A stretch of DNA of 64,000 nt from Trichosporon coremiiforme (GCA_039545355.1 BCJJ01000014.1:561914-625913); one strand, 5' to 3'; counted from the stretch's first letter, positions 49,990 to 61,128 are shown. Notes: generated from the letters alone by a model not told the origin. Numbers and translations: made by a program.

Positions 49990-50038
49990 CAGACTGCAGT
50001 GGAGCATACTCTCGGCACCTCATCATATCTCTATCATC

Positions 50039-51608
50039 ATGGCTGGTACCGGCAAGATCAAGTCTTTCACTGTGCACGGTAAGTCTGAACGAAGGTTGAT
50101 AGAAGCTGACGAGCCAGATGTCCGATTCCCGACGGTGAGCGACTTTGACGGGCGGTGAGAATGGTGGGCTGACGGAGCAGAACGTCAACGGGGACGGCAC
50201 CGATGCCATGAACAAGGAGTGCGACTACTCGGCCGCGTATGTTGTTCTTGAGACGGATACCGGTCTCCAGGGCCACGGCATGACCTTCAGTGAGTTGCAG
50301 CGCTCTGCCGGCAATTCGGTATAGCGTCACACGACCACAGAACGGCACTAACGACCAGCGATCGGCCGCGGCAACGACATCGTGTGCTACGCCGTCAAGG
50401 CTGTCGCCGAGCGCCTCGTCGGCCAGAGCGCCGAGGACTTTTTCGCCGACATGGGCGCGTTCTGGGAGTACCTCGTCTCGGACCCTCAGCATCGATGGCT
50501 CGGTCCTGAAAAGGGCGTCATCTCGCTCGCGACTGCGGCCGTCTCCAACGCCGTCTGGGACATGTACGCCAAGGCCCGCGGCAAGCCTCTGTGGAAGCTC
50601 ATCTGCGACTTCACCCCCGAGGAGTTTGTCCGCGCCACCTCGTTCCGCTACATTACGGACGCCATCACTCGCGAGGAGGCGCTCGCCCTCCTCACGGCCA
50701 AGGAGGCCGGCAAGAAGGCGCGCGAGGCCGAGGTCATCGAGAAGGGATACCCGGCATACACGACCTCGGTCGGATGGCTGGGCTACAGCGACGAGAAGGT
50801 CGAGCGGCTCACGAAGGAAGCGCTCGCCCAGGGCTTCTCGCACTTCAAGCTCAAGGTCGGTGCCGATGTCGAGGACGACCTGCGCCGCGGCCAGCTCATC
50901 CGCTCCATCATCGACAACCCCGCCAACATGACACGCGAGATTGACCCCAAGACAACAGAAGGCAAGAACCCCGGCCCGACGGGATGCGTGCTCATGGTCG
51001 ACGCGAACCAGGTTTGGGACGTCGAGCAGGCAATTGAGTACATGGAGAAGCTTTCGCCTCTGAAGCCGTGGTTCATCGAGGAGCCCACTGCGCCCGATGA
51101 CGCCGTCGGCCACGCCGCGATCCGCAAGGGCCTCAAGCCCTTCGGTATCGGCGTCGCGACGGGCGAGCACGCCCACAACCGCATGACGTTCAAGCAGCTC
51201 CTGATGCTTGACGCCATTGACGTCGCCCAGATCGACAGCTGCCGCATGAGCGGCATCAACGAGATCCTCGCCGTTCTCCTCATGAGCGCCAAGCAGGGCG
51301 TGCCCGTGTGCCCGCACGCGGGCGGTGTCGGACTCTGCGAGCTCGTCGTCCACCTCTCTCTCATCGACTTCATCTGCGTCAGCGGCACGATGGACCGCCA
51401 GGTCCTCGAGTGGGTCGACCACCTCCACAAGCAGTTCCAGTTCCCTGTCTCCATCAACCAGAACGGACGGTACAACGTCCCCCTCGACCCGAGGGGCGGA
51501 TACAGCATCGAGATGAAGCCCGAGGCCATCAAGACGTTCTCGTACCCCAACGGACCGTACTGGGTCGCGGCGGCCAAGGGCGAGGCCCCCATTGTTGACC
51601 TCGACTAG
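50039..51608 (+). CDS. L-fuconate dehydratase (enolase superfamily, ENOSF1/FucD type)
   Basis: Four exons (50039-50078, 50118-50134, 50181-50289, 50359-51608) give 471 residues. Exon 2 is only 17 nt and codes the conserved DVRFPT start. DYSAAYVVLETDTGLQGHG and TFTIGRGND are FucD hallmarks. Active-site residues are all present: FKLKVG with the K-x-K base pair, metal ligands in VDANQVWD, IEEPTAPDD and GVATGEHAHNR, and the His of CPHAGGVGLCELVVH. The enzyme removes water from L-fuconate to give 2-keto-3-deoxy-L-fuconate in non-phosphorylating fucose breakdown; L-rhamnonate or other acid sugars are possible substrates. Length is slightly above human ENOSF1. The promoter has a TATA box and a palindromic GC block, fitting regulation by carbon source. 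Confidence 0.93.
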
Positions 51609-51753
51609 AGAAAAGTAGTAGATCAGTAAGAAGTAGACAAGGTAAACGGTAACGACTCTGCATGTAACAAAGCATATTCTCTTCTCAGTGGCTCGAGAGG
51701 CTCGGGGGGTCCAGCATAACTTCTAAATCATCGCGTAGCGAGCGTCGCAAGAG

Positions 51754-52721
51754 TCACCCGGTGCAAGCTATGTCCTGCCTGAAGCACGGAGGAAGACTGT
51801 GACATGGCTCCCAATCCTCCGGGGCGATCTCCGCCTTCCACTCCTCCAATGTCAAGAACCGAGGAGCAGATGTCACTCTGTCACTGGAGCTTATCCTGTG
51901 AAAGCGTTGGTGGAAGCCGTCAGTCCAAGCTGCCTCCTGCACTCCGACAATCGTGTACGCAGAGTTCCCATTGCTTCCGCGTCGGCAATAGTATTCGATG
52001 AGGTCCCGCAAGAGCTTTCGGTACGAGTATGCCTGGATTACCTTGAATTCACCGGGGTAGTAGTTGTTGAGCTGGGCTGGCACCCCGGCCGGTCGAGCTT
52101 GAGGGCGCAATTCAGTTCGGGAAGCAAGAGGACAACAAGCTCCTCGTCCTCTGTGCTGCTGACGAATTGAACAAGATCCAGGGGGAAGCGCCTCGCAAGG
52201 CAGTCGAGCTGTTGCGGAAGCACGATGATGGACCGCGCCGCCTTTACACTGGACCTGAATTAGACCTGGGGGTGTCCCGGTGGCGGAAGAGTGTAGACGA
52301 TTGTGCCCTGTGTGGACAGGTCCGAGGGGCCGGTCCCGGTCTGCCGACGGCCGACGGTCGATCAAGTCGCCAAGTTCGTCCTCGCACTCGCGGTGGATGC
52401 GAACGTACTGCATGTTGGGGAAGAACAGCTCCGAGTAGGGGGCGGGCGACAAACTGTCAACAGGCTCCCCCGGTGCATGTCTAGGATGAGAACGTGAGGG
52501 GAAAGGGTGAACAGTCTGCCGGGGAGGAGGGCGATGTTGGCCCTCTTGGTGAACACCAGGCGTGGTCCAGTGTGATAGACAATGTGCTTGATGAGGCGGC
52601 GGTCGATGTAGTCGCGGCTGGCTCGATCTGTCAGGCGCATAGCGGCGATGGTCGCTGCCGAGGCAGAGTCGACGACGAGATCAAGAATATGAGGGAAGCA
52701 GTTCCATTCAAGTTGAATCAT
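51754..52721 (-). pseudogene. Unknown family, copy C of a second tandem pair, broken
   Basis: Begins MIQLEWNCFPHILDLVVD at ATG 52721 and continues RLTDRASRDYIDRRLIKHIV, a layout reminiscent of F-box-like or leucine-repeat proteins common in Trichosporonales, though I cannot name a domain. After LDMHRG the match to copy D moves frame (LFFPNMQYVRIHRE versus NFPTMTCVRLHRD), needing one extra base in the G5 run at about 52438-52442. A second shift lies in the C4 run at about 52083-52086, between LLLPELNCALKLDRP and NNYYPGEFKVIQAYSY. The end, LTLEEWKAEIAPEDWEPCHS to a stop at 51754, matches copy D. Two homopolymer frameshifts make it a decayed gene or an assembly artefact. Confidence 0.5.
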
Positions 52722-52901
52722 GGCGAGTGGAAGTCAGGTGAGAAGATGATGAAAGATGAAAAAGGAAGTAAAGTGTTAGGGTGTGGTCGGCGACGCTGCG
52801 GCAACGACTTCGCCGTATGGGTGAATGAGTGGACCGTTAATGGCGGGGCCGTTAGCTCTTTCAAGCCCTAAACGAACGCATGCATACTCGCCACCTGCTA
52901 A

Positions 52902-54015
52902 CTACTCAGTTCGGTAGGGAGACGGGCACGCACTGCTTCCCTTGAAGCATGGAGGAAGGCCGCTCACGAGTTCCCACCCTTCCTGAGTGATCTCCTGCTT
53001 CCATTCATCGAGGGGCAGAAAGCGGACAAGCTCTCCAGCTCCCACTGGAAGAGAGCTGTAACTGTAACTGCTGGCAAAGGCTGTCACTTTTTTCCTCTAC
53101 TTTCCATCGTCGACCGCCCCTACGAGAGTGATAGTGTCCCTGTAGGCATCAACTCTTGCGATCGTCTTGCAGAGATCTCTAAACAGCTGCGCGTATGAGT
53201 AGGAAGTGACCCGGACACCGTCGCCAGAAAATGGGGCCCTCATCTCGCTCAGAAGCTGCTCTGGTGGGTGATGCAAGGCAGTCGGATGGAGCGGGAGCTG
53301 TTGGGCGTCGGGCTCATCCACATGATTTGGAAGAAGGACGATCACGAGCTCGCTTCCCAGCCCCTCGTCCCGGAACGCAAGGTACTCCATGAAGTCGATA
53401 GGATACTTCCGTCGAAGACGCGCCAAGTTTTGAGGTAGGATGACAACTGACCTGCGGGCGCTGAAGGCGAGGAAGGTCCGGCTTTGCTCTCATCAGGGAT
53501 AGACGGAAGATGGCCATGGCGACGAAAGGCGTGGGACCAGGCGGAGGACGCGCGCTCGCCCCCCGCCGCATATGTGGCTGCAAGAAAAGAGCCTCATTGA
53601 CCTCGCGATGGGTAGGGATAGACGCCATGGGTAACCCAGAAGTCTGAATGAGACGCCGAAGCTGTATGTGGCCGTCGCGGTGTAGCCTGACACAAGTCAT
53701 GGTGGGGAAATTGGGTGACGCCGTCTCGGAAACCCCACGGGAAGGCGGTAGGCGGTAGTGCAGATCCAGCACACGAGCGAAGGGAGCAAGAGAGAGCAGC
53801 GCACCCCGCGACAAGGCAATCCTTCCAGTCATAGTCACTGTAGCATTCTCATCGACGAAGTGGACAACATGCTTGATGCGCTTGTCGATGTAGTCGCCTA
53901 CTGCCTTCGCTGTCAGACGGAGTACTGGTATCACTCCACCGGAAGGATCTTCGATGGCAGCATCGAGGATGCAGTCTCGTATGTGCGGGAAGAACCTCGA
54001 GTCAATCTGGGACAT
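52902..54015 (-). pseudogene. Unknown family, copy D of a second tandem pair, broken
   Basis: Starts MSQIDSRFFPHIRDCILDAA at ATG 54015, then LRLTAKAVGDYIDKRIKHVV, parallel to copy C. The first frame stays open to about 53450, where the conserved RRSVVILPQNLARLRRKYPI block is found in another frame. That block continues through FRDEGLGSELVIVLLPNH and SYSYAQLFRDL to an in-frame TAG at 53097-53099; translation beyond it (LPLDEWKQEITQEGWELVSG) still matches copy C down to a stop at 52902. One frame change plus one internal stop suggest decay. A short intron at the frame change was considered, but no donor/branch/acceptor set of the local type fits. Function unknown. Confidence 0.5.
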
Positions 54016-54627
54016 GATTATGGAGATTGTGGGTGATGATGCAGAAGAACAGTTGGCGAGGTGAGAGCGCGGAAGCCATTGTTTGCGTGGGGGTGCGTGC
54101 GTGCGACAGCCACAAGTCACGACGCCACGTTGTAGCCGTAGTGTGCGCGTGTCTGTGATTCCCCGGATGGAAAGGTTGGACGTCTCTGCTACGGAATAGA
54201 ACATGTTCTGATCTGTAACTGTCTTCCATTGTATGGGCCGGAGGGAACGACCCGTCTGAGGAATGATGGCATCGGCAGTCGAGAAGATCAAGGTCACTAT
54301 GCTGCTGGAGGCGTGCGTGTGAGGGGGACCCGGTTGTGAGCCTCCCATGACTCCTTCCTCATGTCTCTATGCAGCCCTACTACTGTCGTCCCCATCCTGC
54401 CCTCTTCGAGTAGAGCTCTGCACCGCTGCCCAACGGTACCACTGAGCTCGCTATCGCTATCGGTTTGTCCTGAAATCGCCACCTGATGCCACATGGCTGA
54501 GCCGAGCCCTGAATCGCCACTGACCGATGTTAAGGGGGCTTCGGAATTCCTACGTCACCACTTCCGAACGGATCAACGTTCAAGCTCGGCCCGTCGCGAC
54601 GGGTTCACAACCGCACACTCTTCCATC
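54016..54627. other. Divergent region upstream of copy D and of the small membrane protein gene
   Basis: About 610 bp. The frame of copy D is open upstream to 54348, but the conserved match to copy C starts at ATG 54015, so this is more likely leader and promoter. No other gene seen. Confidence 0.45.
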
Positions 54628-55612
54628 ATGCCTCTCGACACGAGTTCGACCGACCGCCTCTCTGCTCCCGACTCGCGCAATGATGGTGAGTGTTGTGCTA
54701 CTGCTGGGGGGAGGGCGGGGCCGAGTGCGTCGCTCATGGGTCGCCGAGTACTCTAGACGCTAGTTGCGATGTCGGCGTCGGACTTCTGGGTGTGAAGGTG
54801 TTGGCGACATGACTGTGCTATGAGGAATGCATGGTCTCTAGCTGGGCAGACAGGCAAAGCAGAAGAAGGAGTGTACATCGAGGGAAGACGTGAGCCCTAA
54901 GCCTCGAACGCGTACGGAGAAAGTATAGGGGAAGGCACCCCAGCTTGAACTCGCGAAGCGTAGCTGACAATCAGTCCCCGTCGAGGACCCAGTCCCGCTC
55001 CTCGACGCCGCAGACGGCACCGCCAAGCCCGAGCCGAAGTTAAAAAGCCGTGAAGATCTCCGACGCCTGAACCGCCGCGCAACCCAGGACGGCATGTACG
55101 GCGGCATGCTCGGCGGCGGAGCTCTCAGTATGTCCCTCCTTTCTTCCCCTCCGCTACGCAGCGTACCCGACCGAGCTGACAGCAGCCTTCCTCGCGCACC
55201 GTTTCGGCGTGCCCAAGAACGGTCTCGTCATTACTTTCCTGCGTGAGCTCGCCTTTCCTTGAAGAAGCTGACCCCAGTCTCCTCAACGGGCATCTCCTTC
55301 CTGACAACACGGCACATGATCCGCTCAGCGCTAGGCGAGCACTACGACTACATCCAGTCCCGGCAAGAGGCTACGGGTGGCTTGCGCGATCGCGCCGAGG
55401 GAGACTCGCCCCTACCCCCCGTGTCGCCGCTGGCGCCGACAGATCCCGATGCCGAGCGGAGGCGTAAACTCGCCGAGGAGCTCAGTAACCTCGGCAAGCC
55501 GAGGCCGAGGACGATGTTCACGAAGGGCAAGGGACTGGAGGGCGAGGTTGAGGAACAGCAGGAGATGGTTGACCCATACCTCCGGTCTGGAGTGCCGCGG
55601 CGTGAGATTTGA
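54628..55612 (+). CDS. Small predicted membrane protein of unknown function
   Basis: Four exons (54628-54685, 54975-55127, 55186-55242, 55278-55612) give 200 residues. The first intron is 289 bp; the others are 35 and 58 nt with standard branch sites. After a polar 55-residue N-terminus with SREDLRRLNRRATQ come two hydrophobic segments, GGMLGGGALSTFLAHRF (about 58-75) and NGLVITFLLSSTGISFLTT (about 80-98), separated by GVPK: a likely helical hairpin in a membrane. The C-terminal 100 residues are charged (LGEHYDYIQSRQEA, then Pro/Asp/Glu-rich). I do not recognise a family. Clean splicing in four exons supports a real gene. It converges on the Vps38/UVRAG gene with only 118 bp between stops. 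Confidence 0.7.
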
Positions 55613-55730
55613 GACAAGTGAAGATGGAAAGAAGGAAGGCCATTGTATGCATACATTCTAAGGCTTAGATGAAAGATTGTGCTGAAATATAGGGGCTGGA
55701 TGGACATGCGTAGCTAGGTCACCATGGGGG

Positions 55731-58239
55731 TTACACCTGTGTCCGGTCTGAGGAAGCGTCGTCTTCGTGCTCATCTCCCTCATCGGGATGGCTGGGTTCG
55801 TCCGCCTCAGCAGTCCCATCTGAGCCCTCGTTCTCTTCCTCCTCCTCGATGCGATCGTGGTTGAATTCCGGCTCCGGGCTCTTGAGCACTTGGCCCGTAA
55901 GATCGTCCCTCTTCTCACCCGGACTGGCGGGCGAGACGCTCAGATCCCGTGCCGAGGCAGAACTCATGACGCTCTCGACGCTGGCGCCCGCCAGCGAGTC
56001 GGCACGCACGGCATCGACTCTGTCCCTGTGCTCCTTGTCGTGCCCGTCCGTGATTGATAGCCGTGCGATTTTCTCGTCCAGCGAGGGCGTCCATACGAGT
56101 GAGGCGATGGAGGCGCTCCGGCTCGCGGGATGCGGACTCCAGACAAGCGAGGCAGAGCGGGATTTGGGGTACAGCGATGAGGGGCGCCGGGAGGATGCTC
56201 GCGATGCCGCCCCACTCGCCCATCCCGGGCCCGTCACTGGACCCGGGGCCGGCGCATCAGGTGACGACAGCATGAGTAACAGATTCTTGAGGTTGGGCAG
56301 CGTCTGACGCAGATCGAGCATACGCAAGTCCCACTCGTGCATGAGCTGGGGTCAGCTTAAGACACGAAGCTTCGTCACAGCAGAGTTTGAGTTTGTACTT
56401 ACCAACTCGATGTCCTTGTTCAGCAGGAACACGGCGTACTCGTACCGATACCGCTCGACGTTCTTGCCATACAGCGGGAATCTGATGTCAGCTAGCACGG
56501 CATTGGAGCTTACGATCTCGGGCCCTGCATGACGCTGACGACGTCTCGGACGTGGGAACGCGAGCCGCCATATGTAACGGGGTACGCTAGTCCGGCAGCA
56601 GGTCCGCCCAGGTTGCTGATGAGCTGGACGAGAAGTGCAGCGTAGCCTAGTGCTGCGCTTGTCGTGCGTTCGTCTATGCGGGGACATCCCTCTGGTGTCT
56701 GTGCCGGCGGCAACGAGAGCGGCGGAGCGGGATCTTTCGCCCCCAGCGGTACAGGTAGCGGTACCCCTAAGATGGAGTAGATCAATGTGCCCGCATCAAC
56801 AGGCTCGATGGGGAAGAGCTGGTCGAGGGCCTGCGCATGCTGGGCTCTCTTGGCGTGGATGGCGGGGAGGATCTCGGTCCTCTTAGCCTCAACCTGGGCG
56901 ATCTCGCTCGCGATCTCGCTAGCTTGTCCCCGCGTGATCTCTGTTCGCTCGATGGCGGCGTCGAGAAGTGCTCTTCGGGCACTCAGACGTGATCGGTGTA
57001 ACGTATTCCGCGCGCGCGCCTCCTCCGTGCTGTGGTCCACTTCCGCGACACGGTCGCGCACCCACTTCGTTTTGAGCGCGAGCTCGCTCATGTCCCGCCG
57101 CAGCGTGGAGCGGTCCGCGTCTGCCTTGAGCAGATTGTCGATCTGGCCCTGCAGCTGGGCAATCTGGAGCTGCGTCTCGGCAATGGCGCTCTGAATAGAG
57201 ACAACTCTGCTGTCAGCTGTTAACGCGATAACCGTAGCTCACTGGTGTAAGGCGCCCGCATTCGCACCCTTCTTCATTCGTGTCTCGCGCAGACTCCTTT
57301 CCACCACACCTTTCATCGGATCTCGCTTCGGCGGCTCTGTTCCCGGCGGCGGGAGACAGAACTTCATCCTCGGATGCGTCGAGAGTGTGAACTCGATCGT
57401 GTTAGGGGGCAACAATGTACCGGTGGGGACGGGCATGAGCTGCGTCATGTCGACGAGTCCTCCGGCTCCGCGTAGTCGGCGCCACCGGCCCCGTTCCTCA
57501 ACCCAGACTCCTATGTCCACCGACGTTCCTGCTCTCTCCGTCCCCGTCAACCAGGGGGCGAAGTCACCCTCGGGGTCGAGGTTGCGGAAGCGCGGGTTTG
57601 TGGATGGCGGATGGATAGGAGAGAAGAAGAAGGGCACCGGTGCGGGACGCCCAGACTGCGGCGCAAGACCCATTGTCGACCGTCGTGCCGCCACTGGTCT
57701 CCGGGCCGGACTTGACGAGCCCGACGCTGTCCCCCCTTTCTTCTCCTTCTTCGGCTGGTCGGCGCGCGTTTCCCGGTCCTCAGGCATCGGCGGGAGGGAC
57801 GTTGTGCGGCTCCTTGTCACCGCCGGCCGTTTCAGGTTCGGCGACCCCGGGGTCAGATGAGCTGGTGAATTTCTATCTCCGTTCGCTATCAGTTCCGGTA
57901 CCGTCATAGTAATGAAGCACTTGGCGAGCGGGCGCGCAGGCACCTCCTCCGGCTCTGGACTACCGGCAGGTCCGATCTGCGGGTGGGGGTGTTTCCCTTC
58001 TCCGGCCAGAGTCGGGGCGCGAGCCCGGGCGACAGGACGCTCATTCGCTGTTATCGAGCTTGCTCTCCTTGCTCTCGGCGACGCGAGGAAGCCCGACGAC
58101 TTGGCGGGGCTCGGCACCTCGAGCGTGAGCTCGTGCACGCCGACCCCTGAGATGTGCCGGATGCGCGGCTGCGGTTAGCTAGGCAACAAGGACGACAGCT
58201 TACCTCCCATGCTGGGTGCGCCGAGTCGGCGTCGTCCAT
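55731..58239 (-). CDS. Vps38/UVRAG-like subunit of the Vps34 PI3-kinase complex II
   Basis: Five exons (58239-58204, 58168-57243, 57206-56514, 56481-56403, 56345-55731) give 782 residues. Residues about 1-320 include RIRHISGVGVHELTLEV and a later part resembling a C2 domain, interrupted by a Pro/Ser-rich insertion of about 130 residues. Residues about 320-430 are coiled coil (ETQLQIAQLQGQIDNLLKAD onward). The BARA2-like part has ERTTSAALGYAALLVQLISN, AGLAYPVTYGGSRSHV, FPLYGKNVERYRYEYAVFLL and DLRQTLPNLKNLLLML, which are diagnostic of the UVRAG/Atg14 superfamily; the C2-like N-terminus favours UVRAG/Vps38. It would position Vps34-Vps15-Vps30 on endosomes for PI3P synthesis. The C-terminal 130 residues are acidic and disordered. 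Confidence 0.85.
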
Positions 58240-59149
58240 GGGCGTCGGAGGTTAGGGGTTGGTCGCAGCAGAGGTTGCGAGGATGTCGTCGTGAGTGTGG
58301 TGAGCTTGGGCAGCGATGGTCATCAACGTCACAGCTCGAGATGGCGAGACTTATCTCGACCCTCCAGTTAAGCTGATAGATCTATGATCGTCGTTTGTTT
58401 CTCTATGCACGAGTGGCGTAGCGTTATCAAACCATGCGAGAAGCTACGGAGTGCTTGAAGGTATGTAATACCCCTCTGCAAAAGCATGCATGTGTGCCGT
58501 GAGCGGCGTCTGAGCATTCGACGCCGAGATCTTATCTTTACGAGGGGACACCGACAAGTCAGGGAATTACCGAAGATGACCCGGTGACCTGGGCCGGAGG
58601 GCAGTGTGCCAGTGTCCATTCCATCTCGCGATCTCCCGCATTGCTGAAGCTTCTCCCGCCAAAACGGCTCTCTCCCTACTCCTCTACCCCCTAACAAAAC
58701 AGCAACAGCAAGGAACGACCCCGCTTCATACCTTTCCTTTGACAGTGAGCAGGCGGAAAGGAGGCCGCGTCAGCTCACGTGACGCGGCTTCGGCTGGCCT
58801 CGATCGCCGCCGGCCCCGGACGGCCAACGCGTTGCTGAACAATGCTGACCTGATCTTTCCAGAACCCTAAACCCCAGTCTGATTGTGTGCGCGAGTAGTC
58901 CGCAACTGTATCTCTCCTTCTCATCACCATCACGACTCTGCACGAGTAACGACCCCACGACCAGGCCGCCAGTGACGCCACCGACTCAGGCGCTGGAAGG
59001 TACCAGACGAGCCTTACCACCAGCGAAACAAGCGCCTTCCGCGCCTCGATCAGCGTCGCTCGACCGAGCAGTACCCCCAACGCTATACATTACCAGTGGC
59101 TCAGCTGTGAGCTGGCCGTTACCTATTTGCGTTTTCCTTCATCGCCGTT
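58240..59149. other. Divergent region between the Vps38/UVRAG-like and FYVE/RING genes
   Basis: About 900 bp holding two promoters. C/T-rich patches lie near 58660-58740 and 58890-59100. No coding sequence recognised. Confidence 0.5.
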
Positions 59150-60888
59150 ATGAGCAACGATCCGCCCCCACCGCGGGGCATGCCGATCCGTAAGCCTACC
59201 GTCTTGTGTGGAGGTCCGAGCGCAGTGTGTGCTAACCCCAGTCTCCGGGCCACCGCCAGTGGTAGTCGGTAGTGGTGCGTACATCAGCTGGGAAGTGTCT
59301 GGTTGAGCTGATCACAGCGTGTCGGAAATGCTCCAAGGAGTTCAACGCACTCTGGCGCCGCGGCCATGCGTGCGGACACTGCGGACATGAGTTCTGCTCC
59401 GGCTGCCTCGAGGGACAGGCGCTGATGCCCCGCCGGAGTCGGAGTAGTCAGGGCCCACTGGCGGAGATTCGGGGTGCACTCGGGCGGCAACCTCAGAGCA
59501 CGGGGTACGATGTCGAGAACGTCTGCGCATACTGTCTGTCCATGTTGCAGGGTGAGTAATGATTGCAGTGAGGGTGCATCATCACTCAGTCGAGTGGTGG
59601 CTCTGGAGCAAAAAGCTAGGACGACAAGACGAAGCTGACCCCAGTCACGGCCGCGCCCGTCCAGACGCTCCGCACGCTCCCTCTGAAACGGCTCAAGGAC
59701 TACTTGTCGGCATACGATATCCCCGCCATAGGCGTGAAGGAGAAGGAGGATCTCGTCGAGGCGGCGATGAAGGCGCGCAATCCGTCAACGGGGACCTTGA
59801 CGCCAGCGCACGAGTCATACTTTCGCCGCAAGTCGGTGCCAGGGGCGCGCAGGCGGGCACCTCCTGCTTCGGGGAGCAGTAACAACACGACGCCGAACGC
59901 AGCACGGCCCCCGCCGCCTCCGCGATCTCAGGGCGGATACCGGCCAACAGGTTATCCCGGGCCCGGACCAGGCATGTATCACCGACCGCCGCTGTCCCGC
60001 GCCGAAGTGGAGCAGTACCGCCAATGGTATCAGGAGCAATACGGGCGTCCTCCGCCGCCATCGGAGCCTCAACCACAGGCCCGGCCGCCGCCACCAAGAC
60101 CTCAAGCGCAACCCCAACCTCAGTCCCAACCCCGTCCCCAGACCCGACCAGCACAACCCCGCCCGCAAGCCGCGAAACCGACACCGAAACCAACACCCAA
60201 ATCGCCCCCGCCCCCAGTGCCCACACTGATGGGTCTCGTCCCCCTTCCGCGAAGCTACCTCAGTTCTCTGAGTATAGGCACGCTAAAAGCGATCCTGTAC
60301 GAGAACCACGTGCGCGTGGACTTCTCCCAGGTCCTCGAGAAATCTGAGCTCGTAGGCCGCGTGGCCGAGCTAGTGGAGGATGAGCGGAAGAGACTCGAGA
60401 GGCAGAGGCGGGAAGAGGAGAGGGAAGAGCGTGAAGCTCGTGAAGCCAAAGAGCGCGCGGAGCGGCGGGAACGCGGCGAAATGTCCCCTGGTCCCAGCAA
60501 CGGTGCGCGCGGGCCTGACGGAGACCTGATAGACCTAATGGACGACGCCGGGCTCGCCGAAGCGGCCGACGGCGAAGAGACGGGCAAGAGCGACTCGAGC
60601 AGCGATCCCAAGTCGCGATCGCCCCGGTCCCCGCCCACCGGACCTCAGGCTGAGGATCGCGGCCTGTGTGTCGTCTGTCAGGACGAAGAGGCGACGCTGG
60701 CTGTAGTGGATTGTGGCCATTTGGCCATGTGTGCGCGTAAGTGTCACCGCTCATTCATGCTGAGGTGAGAGAATTGGTAGCTGACTCCAGACTGCTCCGA
60801 TCTCGTCATGGCGACGACGAAGGTGTGTCCCATGTGTCGGACGAGGATCGTGACGCCGCAACGGCTCATTCGTATCTACCGCGTGTAG
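59150..60888 (+). CDS. E3 ubiquitin ligase with FYVE-like finger, SAP-like helices and C-terminal RING (RNF34/RFFL type)
   Basis: Five exons (59150-59189, 59242-59274, 59318-59551, 59645-60736, 60791-60888) give 498 residues. Exon 2 is only 33 nt. The N-terminal zinc finger (about 25-100) has CRKCSKEF, RRGHACGHCGHEFCSGC and CAYC, a FYVE-like finger lacking the classical W-x-x-D, as in CARP proteins. LKRLKDYLSAYDIPAIGVKE (about 115) and SLSIGTLKAILYENHVRVD (about 300) are the two SAP-like modules placed as in RNF34. Between them is a Pro/Gln-rich linker; a Glu/Arg-rich helix follows. The RING CVVCQDEEATLAVVDCGHLA spans intron 4 and ends CPMCRTRI. Likely a ubiquitin ligase on endosomal or other membranes; targets unknown. 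Confidence 0.87.
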
Positions 60889-61128
60889 TCCAGCGAGTTC
60901 GCTCGGGGAGCTTGGGAGGCGTAGTCAGAAGCATCAAAGAGGAAGAGAAGGCGATAAGGATGTTCTTGAAGCGATAGACTCAGCAGATACTATTACACAG
61001 GGTACATTTCACAGTACAACAGTAATGCACACTCCTTGCACATTGGCTTCCTTGCTTGTTTGGTCTATGGTCGTGACGTCGTGCCCCTCCGCGCCGTGCT
61101 CGCGGCTCACTCCGTCGGCCGCCGGCGC
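60889..61128. other. Convergent 3' region
   Basis: 240 bp between the stops of the RING gene (+) and the Ser/Pro-rich gene (-). AT-rich around 60980-61025, probably the polyadenylation area. Nothing else seen. Confidence 0.5.

Larger units (their letters stand above)
48513..50038. other. 1.5-kb divergent region between the ABC transporter and L-fuconate dehydratase
   Basis: No gene recognised. Open frames of up to about 265 residues cross 49300-50100 on both strands but lack domains and the local intron pattern; they reflect the high GC of 49760-49950. The right end holds the GC-rich palindrome block and a TATATA box listed separately. Confidence 0.5.

Noticed and set aside
50067..51428. 453-codon open frame on the - strand opposite L-fuconate dehydratase
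   Set aside because: Antisense shadow; all catalytic residues of the enolase superfamily are in the + strand frame.
54016..54348. Upstream extension of copy D to an ATG at 54348
   Set aside because: The conserved match to copy C starts at ATG 54015, and the extra residues have no counterpart.
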